Shown here piece by piece: positions 55,166 through 63,930 of a DNA stretch of 64,000 nt. The stretch is from Clostridiales bacterium (GTDB lineage: Bacteria > Bacillota > Clostridia > Clostridiales > Oxobacteraceae). Both the position numbers and the translations under genes were made by a program. Location: the NCBI GenBank assembly GCA_030016385.1, contig JASEJN010000004.1, positions 40,704 through 104,703 of the forward strand. Direction: 5' to 3'. How positions within the stretch are numbered: position 1 is the stretch's first letter; every line of letters starts with the position of its first letter. The notes under the pieces were generated by a model. That model had not been told where the DNA came from. It searched no databases and was given only the letters and a program-made list of their open reading frames with translations.

Positions 55166-55891
55166 ATGGAAGAAAAAGAGATTGAATTTTTAGATAGCCT
55201 TAAGGCATGGCTTGAAGAAACAAAAGATACAAAATTAGAGGCGATGGATCAGTTCTTTACAGTACGAGTTCAAGATTATGAAGAGCATATGTCTACATGG
55301 AAAGATTCCTATAAGTGGATGGCCCAGATTATTCCAGAAGATGCAAAAGAACTGCTTGATATAGGATGCGGGACCGGCTTGGAACTGGACTATATTTTTA
55401 AGCGATTTCCGAAAATGAAAGTAACAGGCATTGATTTTGCAAAGTCTATGTTAAACGAGCTTGAAAGAAAGCATGCAGATAAGAATCTTTCGCTGATTTG
55501 TGAAGATTATTTTGTGGCGTCTTTTGGAAAGGAGCGTTTTGATGTGGCGGTATCCTTTCAAACATTACATCATTTTAAACCGGAAAAGAAAATCCTAATT
55601 TTTCAAAAGCTATATGAAAGTTTAAAAGATGGCGGCTGTTATATTGAATGTGATTATATTGCAACATCTAAGGAGCAGGAGGATTTACTGTTTGCTGAAT
55701 GTGAACGTAGAAGAAAACGGGATAAAATTCCCCAAGATGTGTTTGTACATTTTGATACACCTCTGACTCTGGGTCATGAAATTAGTTTAATGAAACAGGC
55801 AGGGTTTGAAAAAGTTGAATTGATGGGATACAAAGGAGATAACCATACACCGATGATTGTTGCCACTAAGAAGTCGGCAACTGTTGACTAA
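55166..55891 (+). CDS. SAM-dependent class I methyltransferase
   Basis: 241 residues. Motif I LLDIGCGTGLELDYI (~65), motif II GIDFAKSML, and VSFQTLHHFKPE later. Target unknown. ATG 55166 has AAGGAG upstream. Arg codons include many CGN, unlike the AGA/AGG bias around it. Behind it lies a 13-residue echo of the ppdK C-terminus and then a strong terminator, so it seems to have been inserted between ppdK and the ppdK terminator. Confidence 0.85.
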   Translation: MEEKEIEFLDSLKAWLEETKDTKLEAMDQFFTVRVQDYEEHMSTWKDSYKWMAQIIPEDAKELLDIGCGTGLELDYIFKRFPKMKVTGIDFAKSMLNELERKHADKNLSLICEDYFVASFGKERFDVAVSFQTLHHFKPEKKILIFQKLYESLKDGGCYIECDYIATSKEQEDLLFAECERRRKRDKIPQDVFVHFDTPLTLGHEISLMKQAGFEKVELMGYKGDNHTPMIVATKKSATVD

Positions 55892-55925
55892 TATGCATTA
55901 ACTTGCTTAAAAGGGTGCTTCTATT

Positions 55926-55967
55926 ATGATTGCAGATGCTCGGGCACAGGTAAAAAGTCCAAGATAA
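55926..55967 (+). pseudogene. Duplicated remnant of the ppdK 3' end
   Basis: Reads MIADARAQVKSPR-stop, against IARLAAAQAQVKNPRP-stop at the real ppdK end. DNA is close too (GGCACAGGTAAAAAGTCC against GGCACAGGTAAAAAATCC). It is 890 bases downstream of ppdK, right after the methyltransferase. Confidence 0.75.
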
Positions 55968-55971
55968 GGTT

Positions 55972-56009
55972 AAAATAAAGCTCAGGTTAATTTCATGAGC
56001 TTTATTTTT
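55972..56009 (+). terminator. Strong terminator, probably the original ppdK terminator
   Basis: AAAATAAAGCTCA (55972-55984) and TGAGCTTTATTTT (55996-56008) pair perfectly over 13 bases. It directly follows the ppdK remnant. Confidence 0.9.
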
Positions 56010-56051
56010 GATGAATTTTCAAGAGTATAAAATAATGAACCTCACGGGAAA

Positions 56052-57113
56052 TCATAAAACATTGTACTTGGTATTTAAATATAGCTTGAATCTATCACAA
56101 AAATCATCATGGTCTTTTTTTTGCTCGCATATTTTAAAAATAGCTGCATTAAATATTTTCTTGTTGCATTCTTTAATATTATTATAATAATCCCTGGATA
56201 TCTTCCAGTATTTCTGAGGAAATTCCAGAAAAGAGTATAAAGCCAATAATTCATCTGATGAAAGGGATCTTTGACTCTCATAGTTTTTCAAAGTCATCAT
56301 CAATATATTGAAATCCCAGCTTGTATTCTTTCGCTTTAAAATCCTTTTGAGAAATACACCAAGGTCATGTACAGGCAGATCTATCTTGCATTTGTCAAAA
56401 TCGATTACGTAAAGCTTTCCGCCATCGGTTATAATAATATTTTTATTCACATAATCAAGGTGGCATATAGTATTAAAATCATCTGTAGTTTTTATCAAAT
56501 TTTTACTATTTATTGTACTGAATATATGTACAGCATGTTGTGCCCTCTCGGAAAAATAGTCAAAATATCTTAAATATGACTTGGAAAAGTCATCTTTTAA
56601 CGCCGAAGCGAGATTGTAAAATTGAAGAAGCTGAAGATATCTCCTGTTGAATGTCCTGTACCAGTTTGGAATATCCTTCCTAACAAAACTTCCTTCAATC
56701 GGTATAAAACCGTATGAACATTTATGGATTTTTCCGAGATTTAAAGAGGCTGCACATATATCGTCACCTATGTCATAATCACATTTTCTTCCATTTATCC
56801 AATCGGTTACAATAAATAGGTTGTTTTTATACTTTATATATCTTCCTCCGTGTTTTGTAGGGAGCATTGTGGGTATATTTATTCCGGCGTTAAAAAGCCA
56901 TTCCATAACCGAGTATACAAAGAGAAGGCTTGCTTCATTAAAATATACCTTCTTCAAGCATTTTGGACCGGCATCTGTCTCGATTTTATATACCGCCCTT
57001 TGCTTATCCGTATCTTTAAACTTTATGGGGAGGATATTATAGACTTTAAATGAATAATTAGATAATATTGCTTTATTTATTACGTCATGAGGCAAATATT
57101 CTTTAATGCCCAT
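56052..57113 (-). CDS. CotS-family spore coat protein (kinase-like fold)
   Basis: 353 residues with an aminoglycoside-phosphotransferase-like fold: AVYKIETDAGPKCLKKV (Lys region), NLFIVTDWINGRKC hinge, and CHLDYVNKNIIITDGGKLYVIDFDKC, where HxDxxxxN and the DFD site are present. CotS proteins are coat components made in the mother cell. An upstream sigmaE-like promoter (57151-57177) fits that timing. True kinase activity is unproven. Confidence 0.85.
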   Translation of the reverse strand: MGIKEYLPHDVINKAILSNYSFKVYNILPIKFKDTDKQRAVYKIETDAGPKCLKKVYFNEASLLFVYSVMEWLFNAGINIPTMLPTKHGGRYIKYKNNLFIVTDWINGRKCDYDIGDDICAASLNLGKIHKCSYGFIPIEGSFVRKDIPNWYRTFNRRYLQLLQFYNLASALKDDFSKSYLRYFDYFSERAQHAVHIFSTINSKNLIKTTDDFNTICHLDYVNKNIIITDGGKLYVIDFDKCKIDLPVHDLGVFLKRILKRKNTSWDFNILMMTLKNYESQRSLSSDELLALYSFLEFPQKYWKISRDYYNNIKECNKKIFNAAIFKICEQKKDHDDFCDRFKLYLNTKYNVL

Positions 57114-57150
57114 TAAAACACCTCAAAAAATAAAACAAAATGTTCATTAT

Positions 57151-57177
57151 AGTATATGAAAAGCTGTACGTGATATT
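57151..57177 (-). promoter_or_regulatory. Possible sigmaE promoter of the CotS-like gene
   Basis: On the minus strand GAATATC (-35 region, near 57178-57172) is followed by CATATACT (57158-57151) with ~14 bases between, close to the mother-cell sigmaE pattern ATA / CATACANT. Confidence 0.45.
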
Positions 57178-57182
57178 CTTAA

Positions 57183-57270
57183 CTTCGATTTGTAATCTGG
57201 AAATAAATAAAACTTGAAAATCTGGCGAATGAATGTTCAAAATAACATAAGCTTATATTACAAATTGAAG
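57183..57270. repeat. Internally deleted 248-bp repeat (88 bp)
   Basis: Left end CTTCGATTTGTAATCTGGAA joins straight to the right part AAAACTTGAAAATCTGGCG ... GTTCAAAATAACATAAG ... TTACAAATTGAAG. Both terminal repeats are kept and the centre is lost. The rest of the gap, 57271-57621, is AT-rich and shows no gene or clear promoter. Confidence 0.8.
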
Positions 57271-57621
57271 TAAATAAAAGAAGGGATAACGATATTTTTA
57301 TCGTATATATATAAAGGTTTATTTCAAATTCAAAAAAATATAGGGAATGATGGAACAGAAAGGTAAATCAAACAGTATAAAAAGCAGCGAAAAATAGTAA
57401 AATATCACTATTGGAGCACTTATTAATTTCTTGTAATAGTTGAAAAGCCGTAAAGGTGAAAAATAGCGAACGAAATCTTCAAAACAATATTATTTGCTCT
57501 CACTATAATTACATGTTAATAACCAAGGAATATATATGTAGATTTTAAAATTTTATGATACAAATAAGAAGGAAAAAATAAAAATATATCGAACAATAAT
57601 ATATAAATGAGATGATGGTTA

Positions 57622-59403
57622 ATGTATATACAGGAAGATAAAGTTGAAAAAATAAGGGAAAGCAATGATATTGTAGATGTTATTTCCGATTATGTATCTT
57701 TGCAAAAAAAAGGCAAGAATTATTTTGGGCTCTGTCCTTTCCATAAAGAAAAAACTCCATCATTCAGCGTCTTGCAGGATAAGCAGATATTCCACTGCTT
57801 TGGGTGCGGCGCAGGCGGAAATGTTATTTCATTTATAATGAAATACAGGAATGTTGATTTTATTGAGGCTGTTAAAATACTTGCTGAAAGAGCAAATATA
57901 GATATATATGAAGGCAATGATTATAATTATCAATTAAAAAAGGAAAATAAAGAAAAAGTTTATGAAGTTATTAAAGAAGCGGCCAGGTTTTTCTATAGGA
58001 ATTTGCAAAAAGATCAAAGTGCGTTACATTATTTTAAAAACAGGGGGATAAGTTCAGACATCGTAAAAAAATTTGGATTGGGTTATGCATTAAATAGCTG
58101 GGATTCTCTAAATAAATATTTAACTGACAAGGGCTATAAACCGGATTTGATGGAAAAGGCCGGCCTTATAATTAAAAAAAGTGACGGGAAATATTACGAC
58201 AGATTTAGGAATAGAGTTATGTTTCCTGTTTTTAATGTAGGAGGAAAAATTATCGGGTTTGGAGGAAGAGTGTTAGATGATTCGAAGCCTAAATATTTAA
58301 ATTCTCCTGAAACGATAGTCTTTAATAAACGAAACAATTTATATGCCCTGAACATAGCAGTTTCAGGTGGCAATGATAGGAGGATCATTATAGTAGAAGG
58401 ATATATGGATGCCATAGCCCTTCACCAGTATGGGATAAAAAGTGTTGTTGCATCGCTGGGTACTTCTCTTACTAAAGAACAGGCTAAGCTTTTAAAAAGA
58501 TATTGTGATGAGGTTTTGATTTGTTATGATTCGGATGTAGCGGGGCAGACAGCGACTCTAAGGGGGCTTGATATTTTAACTGATGCAGGATTTAAGGTGA
58601 AGATAATATGTATACCTAAGGGTAAAGATCCGGATGAATATATAAGGGCAGAGGGTAAAGATGCATTTTTAAAATGTATTGAAGGTGCAATGCCGCTTAT
58701 TGAATATAAAATAAAGCGAGAAGCTGAGAAATTCGATATATCAACAACGGAAGGCAAAATAGGATTTACTAATTCATGTGCCCGGATAATTAAAGAGACA
58801 AATAATCCGGTTGTCATTGATGCATATGTATCCAAAGTATCTTTAGATACGGGAATATCTGCCCAGGCGTTATATGATGAGATAGCAAGGGCAGAAACAG
58901 CAGATGGCGCCCATGATAAAAAAGATAGTGGGTATAATTATGATATTGATGGACAAAAATTATACTTAGAAGCTGCATATATCAAAGCTGAAAGGTTTAT
59001 ATTGTATATTTTATATTCAAGAAGGGAATTTTTCAGCTTGATTGAGAAAAGGCTTTCATGGGAAGATTTCAATGACGAAACATATAAAAAAACTGCTGAG
59101 ATAATGTATAGATTTATAAAGAATGGTAAAAGCATAGTACCAGGAGAAATAATCGATTCTTTTAAGAATGATGATGAGATGAAAAAGGTAAGCAGTATTT
59201 TTAGCATGGAGCTGGCGGATGACAGCAATTTAGAAAAAATGATAAATGATTATATAGATTTGATAGATAAGACAAAGCTTAAAAAGATTAAAACCGATCT
59301 TATGCAAAAGATGAAGGTATATGAAAAAGAGGGAGATGTCCGGAAATCCGCTGAATTACTAAAGAAAATAATAGATATTGAAAAGCAACTTAAGGTGCGA
59401 TAG
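57622..59403 (+). CDS. dnaG: DNA primase
   Basis: 593 residues. N-terminal CHC2 zinc finger (CPFHKEKTPSF, then HCFGCGAGGNV), the catalytic core with TOPRIM (IIVEGYMDAIALHQYGI, then CYDSDVAGQTAT), and a C-terminal DnaB-binding part. It makes RNA primers for replication. rpoD follows after 21 bases: the classic dnaG-rpoD operon. Confidence 0.98.
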   Translation: MYIQEDKVEKIRESNDIVDVISDYVSLQKKGKNYFGLCPFHKEKTPSFSVLQDKQIFHCFGCGAGGNVISFIMKYRNVDFIEAVKILAERANIDIYEGNDYNYQLKKENKEKVYEVIKEAARFFYRNLQKDQSALHYFKNRGISSDIVKKFGLGYALNSWDSLNKYLTDKGYKPDLMEKAGLIIKKSDGKYYDRFRNRVMFPVFNVGGKIIGFGGRVLDDSKPKYLNSPETIVFNKRNNLYALNIAVSGGNDRRIIIVEGYMDAIALHQYGIKSVVASLGTSLTKEQAKLLKRYCDEVLICYDSDVAGQTATLRGLDILTDAGFKVKIICIPKGKDPDEYIRAEGKDAFLKCIEGAMPLIEYKIKREAEKFDISTTEGKIGFTNSCARIIKETNNPVVIDAYVSKVSLDTGISAQALYDEIARAETADGAHDKKDSGYNYDIDGQKLYLEAAYIKAERFILYILYSRREFFSLIEKRLSWEDFNDETYKKTAEIMYRFIKNGKSIVPGEIIDSFKNDDEMKKVSSIFSMELADDSNLEKMINDYIDLIDKTKLKKIKTDLMQKMKVYEKEGDVRKSAELLKKIIDIEKQLKVR

Positions 59404-59424
59404 TTTTGAAAGGAGGTAATATGC

Positions 59425-60501
59425 TTGAAAACAGGAAATACAAAGATGGGGATCGTAAAGCAGCTTATAGAGAAGGGTAAAAAGTCGGGAACGCTAACAT
59501 ATAAGGAAATAATGGATGCACTTGAAGAGATAGACTTGAGCCCCGAAAAAATCGAAAAAGTGTATGATATATTGGAATCGATGGGTATAGAGGTTGTCGG
59601 GGAAGCTGAGAATGCATCCAAGAATGCAACAGATGAAGATGAAAATATTGATTTGTCTCTGCCGGAAGGTATAGCTATAGATGATCCTGTAAGAATGTAT
59701 TTAAAGGAAATAGGCAAAGTGCCGCTTCTTTCTGCAGAAGAAGAGATAGAACTTGCAAAGAGGATGCAAAGGGGCGATGAAGAAGCCAAAAAGAAGCTGG
59801 CAGAAGCAAACTTGAGATTAGTTGTAAGCATTGCAAAAAGGTATGTAGGAAGAGGCATGCTGTTTCTGGATTTGATACAGGAGGGAAATCTTGGACTGAT
59901 TAAGGCTGTTGAGAAATTTGATTACAAAAAGGGATTTAAATTCAGCACATATGCTACATGGTGGATAAGGCAGGCAATTACAAGGGCTATAGCCGATCAG
60001 GCAAGGACTATAAGAATTCCTGTCCATATGGTTGAAACGATAAATAAATTGATAAGGGTATCGAGACAGCTTCTTCAGGAATTAGGCAGAGAACCTACCG
60101 CAGAAGAAATAGCAAAGGAAATGAAGATGCCTGCCGACAAAGTTAGAGAGATTATGAAAATCGCTCAGGAACCCGTATCGCTGGAGACGCCGATAGGAGA
60201 GGAAGAGGATAGCCATCTGGGTGATTTTATACCCGATGATGAAGCCCCGGCTCCGGCTGAAGCTGCGGCTTTTACATTATTAAAGGAACAGCTCATAGAT
60301 GTTTTGGATACGCTGACTCCTAGGGAGGAAAAAGTATTGAGGCTGAGATTTGGCCTTGATGATGGAAGGGCAAGGACGCTGGAGGAAGTAGGTAAAGAAT
60401 TTAAGGTGACAAGGGAGAGAATAAGGCAGATAGAGGCGAAAGCGTTAAGAAAACTCAGGCACCCAAGCAGAAGCAAGAAGCTAAAGGATTACTTGGATTA
60501 A
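59425..60501 (+). CDS. rpoD: Primary sigma factor SigA (RpoD)
   Basis: 358 residues. Short region 1.1, then 1.2-2.4 ([40 protein letters not shown]), region 3, and region 4.2 ([20 protein letters not shown]). Recognises TTGACA/TATAAT promoters such as that of rplU. The start is TTG 59425 after AAAGGAGG; the ATG at 59421 is in another frame. Confidence 0.98.
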   Translation: MKTGNTKMGIVKQLIEKGKKSGTLTYKEIMDALEEIDLSPEKIEKVYDILESMGIEVVGEAENASKNATDEDENIDLSLPEGIAIDDPVRMYLKEIGKVPLLSAEEEIELAKRMQRGDEEAKKKLAEANLRLVVSIAKRYVGRGMLFLDLIQEGNLGLIKAVEKFDYKKGFKFSTYATWWIRQAITRAIADQARTIRIPVHMVETINKLIRVSRQLLQELGREPTAEEIAKEMKMPADKVREIMKIAQEPVSLETPIGEEEDSHLGDFIPDDEAPAPAEAAAFTLLKEQLIDVLDTLTPREEKVLRLRFGLDDGRARTLEEVGKEFKVTRERIRQIEAKALRKLRHPSRSKKLKDYLD

Positions 60502-60643
60502 TATAAAATACAGAGGAAAAAAGAGTTAAATTAAATAATATTGCCCTGTTGATTAGATAAACTATTTTAACGCTTTGTTTTGAGATTTGAATTTATCGCC
60601 AAAAATAAATATAATGTGATTTGTCAAGTTAATTTCTGATATT

Positions 60644-60695
60644 GGGTGTATATTTTATATTCGAAGAATATTCTTCAAATAATCTTTATATACTC
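60644..60695. repeat. Full copy of the short palindrome
   Basis: A dyad centred at 60669/60670 on GAAGAATATTCTTC, with arms GGGTGTATATTTTATAT on the left and AATCTTTATATACTC on the right. Half copies in both orientations occur in at least seven other gaps of this window. It lies between rpoD and the tRNA. Confidence 0.8.
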
Positions 60696-60714
60696 TCTAA
60701 TATCCAGAAATTAG

Positions 60715-60791
60715 GGGCCTTTAGCTCAGCTGGTTAGAGCAACCGGCTCATAACCGGTCGGTCCGGGGTTCGAGTCCCTGAAGGCCCACCA
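60715..60791 (+). tRNA. tRNA with CAU anticodon (Met elongator, or Ile2)
   Basis: Acceptor GGGCCTT/AAGGCCC, anticodon arm CCGGC-TCATAAC-like with anticodon CAT, T arm with GGTTCGAGTCC, and encoded CCA (60789-60791). Elongator Met and Ile2 (with lysidine) share this anticodon; the body resembles clostridial genes annotated as Met, but Ile2 cannot be excluded. Confidence 0.9.
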
Positions 60792-60792
60792 G

Positions 60793-60818
60793 AAAGCTGT
60801 CACACGACAGCTTTTTTT
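60793..60818 (+). terminator. Terminator after the tRNA
   Basis: AAAGCTGTC (60793-60801), loop ACAC, GACAGCTTT, then more T. Confidence 0.9.
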
Positions 60819-60888
60819 GTATATGTTTCCCACATTGGAGATTTTCACACTGAGAGGTTCAAATAGGCTGAAATAAAGAGGATGTTTT

Positions 60889-61578
60889 ATGCGTTTAACG
60901 CCAAGATTATTATGCACTGCAAGCAAAATAAAAAAAGGATCGCGGCCTGTTGATGTAGGAACTGATCATGCTTATCTGCCGATTTATTTAGTCGAGAATG
61001 GTATATGCAGCAGGATTATTGCATCGGATTTAAGGTATGGTCCTTTAAAGAAAGCTCAAAAAAATATAGAACTTTTTAATCTTAAGGATAAGATAGACTT
61101 AAGGCAGGGATTCGGTCTCTCTCCCATAAGAGCGGGGGAGGCTGATTGCGCTGTAATTGCGGGTATGGGCGGTTTGCTTATATGTAAAATATTGTCCGAC
61201 GGTATAGATAAAGCGGATGATATGTCTTATTTTGTGATACAGCCCATGCAGGAAGTCCCGGAGGTAAGAAAGTATTTTTACAGTAGTGGATATACTATAT
61301 ATGACGAAGAACTTGTAAAGGAAAGGGATAAGATATATCAGGTTATTTCTGCCAAGCAGGGGCTTGAAATAATCGATGATAAAATATATTATGAAATAGG
61401 GAAGAAATTAATTGAAAAAAGAGATCCCCTGTTGAATGAATTTATTTCAGGTAAAATAATTAAGATAGAAAAGATAATCAAAAAGATAGAGAAAATCAAG
61501 ACTTTGAACGTGCAGGATAAAATATTTTACTGCAGGACGAAAATATCAAGGTATGAGGAAGTGCTAAGATGTCTGTAA
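60889..61578 (+). CDS. trmK: tRNA m1A22 methyltransferase TrmK
   Basis: 229 residues. SAM motif PVDVGTDHAYLPIYLV, then ASDLRYGPLKKAQKNI and VIAGMGGLLI (family motif), with a C-terminal helical arm. It methylates A22 of tRNAs. Downstream of rpoD as in Bacillus (yqfN). It overlaps the next gene by 10 bases. Confidence 0.95.
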   Translation: MRLTPRLLCTASKIKKGSRPVDVGTDHAYLPIYLVENGICSRIIASDLRYGPLKKAQKNIELFNLKDKIDLRQGFGLSPIRAGEADCAVIAGMGGLLICKILSDGIDKADDMSYFVIQPMQEVPEVRKYFYSSGYTIYDEELVKERDKIYQVISAKQGLEIIDDKIYYEIGKKLIEKRDPLLNEFISGKIIKIEKIIKKIEKIKTLNVQDKIFYCRTKISRYEEVLRCL

Positions 61579-62687
61579 AATGCAAACAAATAATTGATAT
61601 AGCCGAAGAGGTAGCGCCTGCTTATCTTGCGATGAAATATGATAATGTAGGGCTTTTGATAGGTGACGAAAATTCTATGATAAGTTCAATATTGATTTCC
61701 CTTGATATAAATGAAAAAGTTATCGATGAAGCAATAGAAGATAAATGCAATATGATAATATCACATCATCCCTTGATATTTAACCCTCTGAAGTCTATAA
61801 ATGTCAGGGATCCTAAGGGGAAAATGATACATAAACTGATAAATAATAATATAAACGTTTATGCTGCTCATACTAATTTAGACTGTGCAAGTAATGGTAT
61901 AAATGATTTTTTGATGCGCAAATTGGATCTTGAAAATGTTGAACTCATGGGCAGATGCTATAGAGAAAAGTATTACAAGGTTGCCGTATATGTACCGGAA
62001 GATTTTTCAGATAAAGTAAGAGAGGCTATGTGCAGCGCAGGGGCGGGTGCTATAGGAAAATACCGAAACTGTACTTATAATATTAGCGGGGAGGGAACAT
62101 TTATGCCTCTTGCGGGGAGTTCACCTTTTATAGGCAATGTGGGGCATACAGAGCATGTCAGGGAAACCAAGGTAGAAACTATAACGGATTCAAAAAGATT
62201 AAACACTGTAATTTCAGCAATGCTCGGTGCTCATCCATATGAAAAACCCGCCTATGATATATACCTTCTGGAAAACGATTTTAAAACTTACGGATTAGGA
62301 CGCGCCGGATATCTGGATAAAGAAATAAGATTTGGTGATCTATGTGAGAGAGTAAAAAAAATGCTGAATATCGAATATTTAAGAGCTACAGGCAATATAG
62401 AAAAGACCGTAAGGAAGGTCGGCATATGCAGCGGAAGCGGTTCAGATTTAATTGAGGAAGCATTCAATATAGGATGTGATGCATTTATAACGGGCGATAT
62501 AACTTACCATCATGCATGCGATGCTGAGAATATGGGTATGTGCCTTATAGATGCCGGACACTTTGAAACTGAAAATGCATATATGCCGGAATTTTGCCGT
62601 ATAATCAAGGGAAAGATTACAGAATGCAATTATGATGTAGATGTATTATTATCAAAGAAAAATAGCAGCCCATTTTATAAAGTATAG
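61569..62687 (+). CDS. Nif3-like dinuclear metal center protein
   Basis: 372 residues. N-terminal metal ligands in SHHPLIFNPLK and YAAHTNLDCASNGIND, a PII-like inserted domain (~130-235, KVAVYVPEDF), and the C-terminal HHACDAENMGMCLIDAGHFETE. Role unknown; forms hexamers. The insert makes it the YqfO type. Coupled with trmK. Confidence 0.94.
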   Translation: MSVKCKQIIDIAEEVAPAYLAMKYDNVGLLIGDENSMISSILISLDINEKVIDEAIEDKCNMIISHHPLIFNPLKSINVRDPKGKMIHKLINNNINVYAAHTNLDCASNGINDFLMRKLDLENVELMGRCYREKYYKVAVYVPEDFSDKVREAMCSAGAGAIGKYRNCTYNISGEGTFMPLAGSSPFIGNVGHTEHVRETKVETITDSKRLNTVISAMLGAHPYEKPAYDIYLLENDFKTYGLGRAGYLDKEIRFGDLCERVKKMLNIEYLRATGNIEKTVRKVGICSGSGSDLIEEAFNIGCDAFITGDITYHHACDAENMGMCLIDAGHFETENAYMPEFCRIIKGKITECNYDVDVLLSKKNSSPFYKV

Positions 62688-62705
62688 ATTTTATCTATAC
62701 TTTTT
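62679..62705 (+). terminator. Terminator after the Nif3-like gene
   Basis: AAAGTATAGAT, loop TTT, ATCTATACTTT, then TT; overlaps the stop codon. Confidence 0.85.
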
Positions 62706-62808
62706 GTTTTTTCCAGGATGCAAGCTTTAGAATCCGCTGTATTAAAATTCGGCGGATCTTGGTTTGACACAATTTGAATAAAAATTGCATATTAAAGGAG
62801 TGATCTCT

Positions 62809-63513
62809 ATGCTTCAACTTGAGCTTTTATGGAAACTGCAGTGTATCGATAAAGAGATAAATAATTTCAGAAAAGAATTAAAAGACAGGGATATCTTTGA
62901 AAAATTGAAAGAATTAAAGGAAAAATATCGCATTGAAATAGATGCAGTAAACAGCAGACAAAAGATATTACAGGATAACAAAAGCAAAGCCATAAGGCTT
63001 AACAGCCAGTTAAAATATGAAGATGAGAAGTTGAAAGAATGCAGTTCCAACCTATATAGAAGTGGTCAGAATATCAAATCCATAGGCGGTATACAAAAGG
63101 AGATTCAAAAGCATAAATTTTCCATAGACAAAATTGAAAATGAGCTTTTAGAGATTATGGATGGGAACGAAAAACTGGAAAAAGATTTAAATGATAGAAA
63201 TGGTATAATATCGGATTATAAAAACCAGCTTGAAAATCTTAAAGAGACTTTCGTTAAGAAAAAGAGTGCAATCGATAAGAAGATCGAACAGAATAATAAA
63301 TTAAAGAATAGCCTTATAAAGGACATTGACAGGGATTATCTAAATAAGTACAATGAAATTGCGTGTAAAAAAGGCAGTGCCGTATCGCAGGTAACAGACG
63401 GCATATGTATGGAGTGCGGGATGAAAGTTAATACTATACTGAGTGATGCATTGAAGAGGAAAGATGCCATATATTACTGCGAATATTGTGGAAGAATATT
63501 ATATTTGGATTAA
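62809..63513 (+). CDS. Coiled-coil protein with C4 zinc ribbon
   Basis: 234 residues. A long coiled coil (~5-180, rich in Lys/Glu/Ile) ends in a zinc ribbon CMECGMKV...YYCEYCGRILY. COG1579 type, linked to nucleic-acid or ribosome contacts in some bacteria, exact role unknown. ATG 62809 follows AAAGGAGTGA; TTG 62785 precedes it and is rejected. RNase P RNA begins just after. Confidence 0.88.
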   Translation: MLQLELLWKLQCIDKEINNFRKELKDRDIFEKLKELKEKYRIEIDAVNSRQKILQDNKSKAIRLNSQLKYEDEKLKECSSNLYRSGQNIKSIGGIQKEIQKHKFSIDKIENELLEIMDGNEKLEKDLNDRNGIISDYKNQLENLKETFVKKKSAIDKKIEQNNKLKNSLIKDIDRDYLNKYNEIACKKGSAVSQVTDGICMECGMKVNTILSDALKRKDAIYYCEYCGRILYLD

Positions 63514-63516
63514 AAT

Positions 63517-63888
63517 GAGGCAAGCAGGCCGGATGGTCGCTGCTGCAGAAAAATGCTGTAGGAGAGGAAAGTCCGAGCTCCACAGGGCAGGGTGCCGGGC
63601 AATACCCGGTGAAGGCGACTTCAAGGAAAGTGCAACAGAAAATTACCGCTGAAAAGATATGCTTTTTGCATATCTAAAGCAAGGGTGAAAAGGCGAGGTA
63701 AGAGCTCACCGGCCTTACTTAGGCAACTAAGAGGCCGTGTAAACCCCATCCGGAGCAAGATCAAATAGAGGAGCATAAAGGGGCTGCCCGTCCCGCTTCA
63801 GGGTAGAATCGCTTAAGGTATCTGGCAACAGATATCTAAGATAGATGGCCATTCAAGACAGAACTCGGCTTATAGACCTGCTTGCCAA
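63517..63888 (+). ncRNA. rnpB: RNase P RNA (bacterial type A)
   Basis: ~370 bases. Core blocks present in order: GAGGAAAGTCCGAGCTCC, ACAGAAAATTACCGC, AGGGTGAAAAGG then GAGGTAAGAGCTCACC, AACCCC, and ACAGAACTCGGCTTATAG. The ends GGCAAGCAGG and CCTGCTTGCC form P1. It is the ribozyme that trims tRNA 5' ends. Boundaries are good to a few bases. Confidence 0.95.
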
Positions 63889-63930
63889 ATATTTGATTAC
63901 TTTTTCATCAACAGGATCATTTAGCCTTAT

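Noticed and set aside
63464..63652. 62-codon frame across the end of the zinc-ribbon gene and rnpB
   Set aside because: It overlaps the conserved RNase P RNA core and has no SD.
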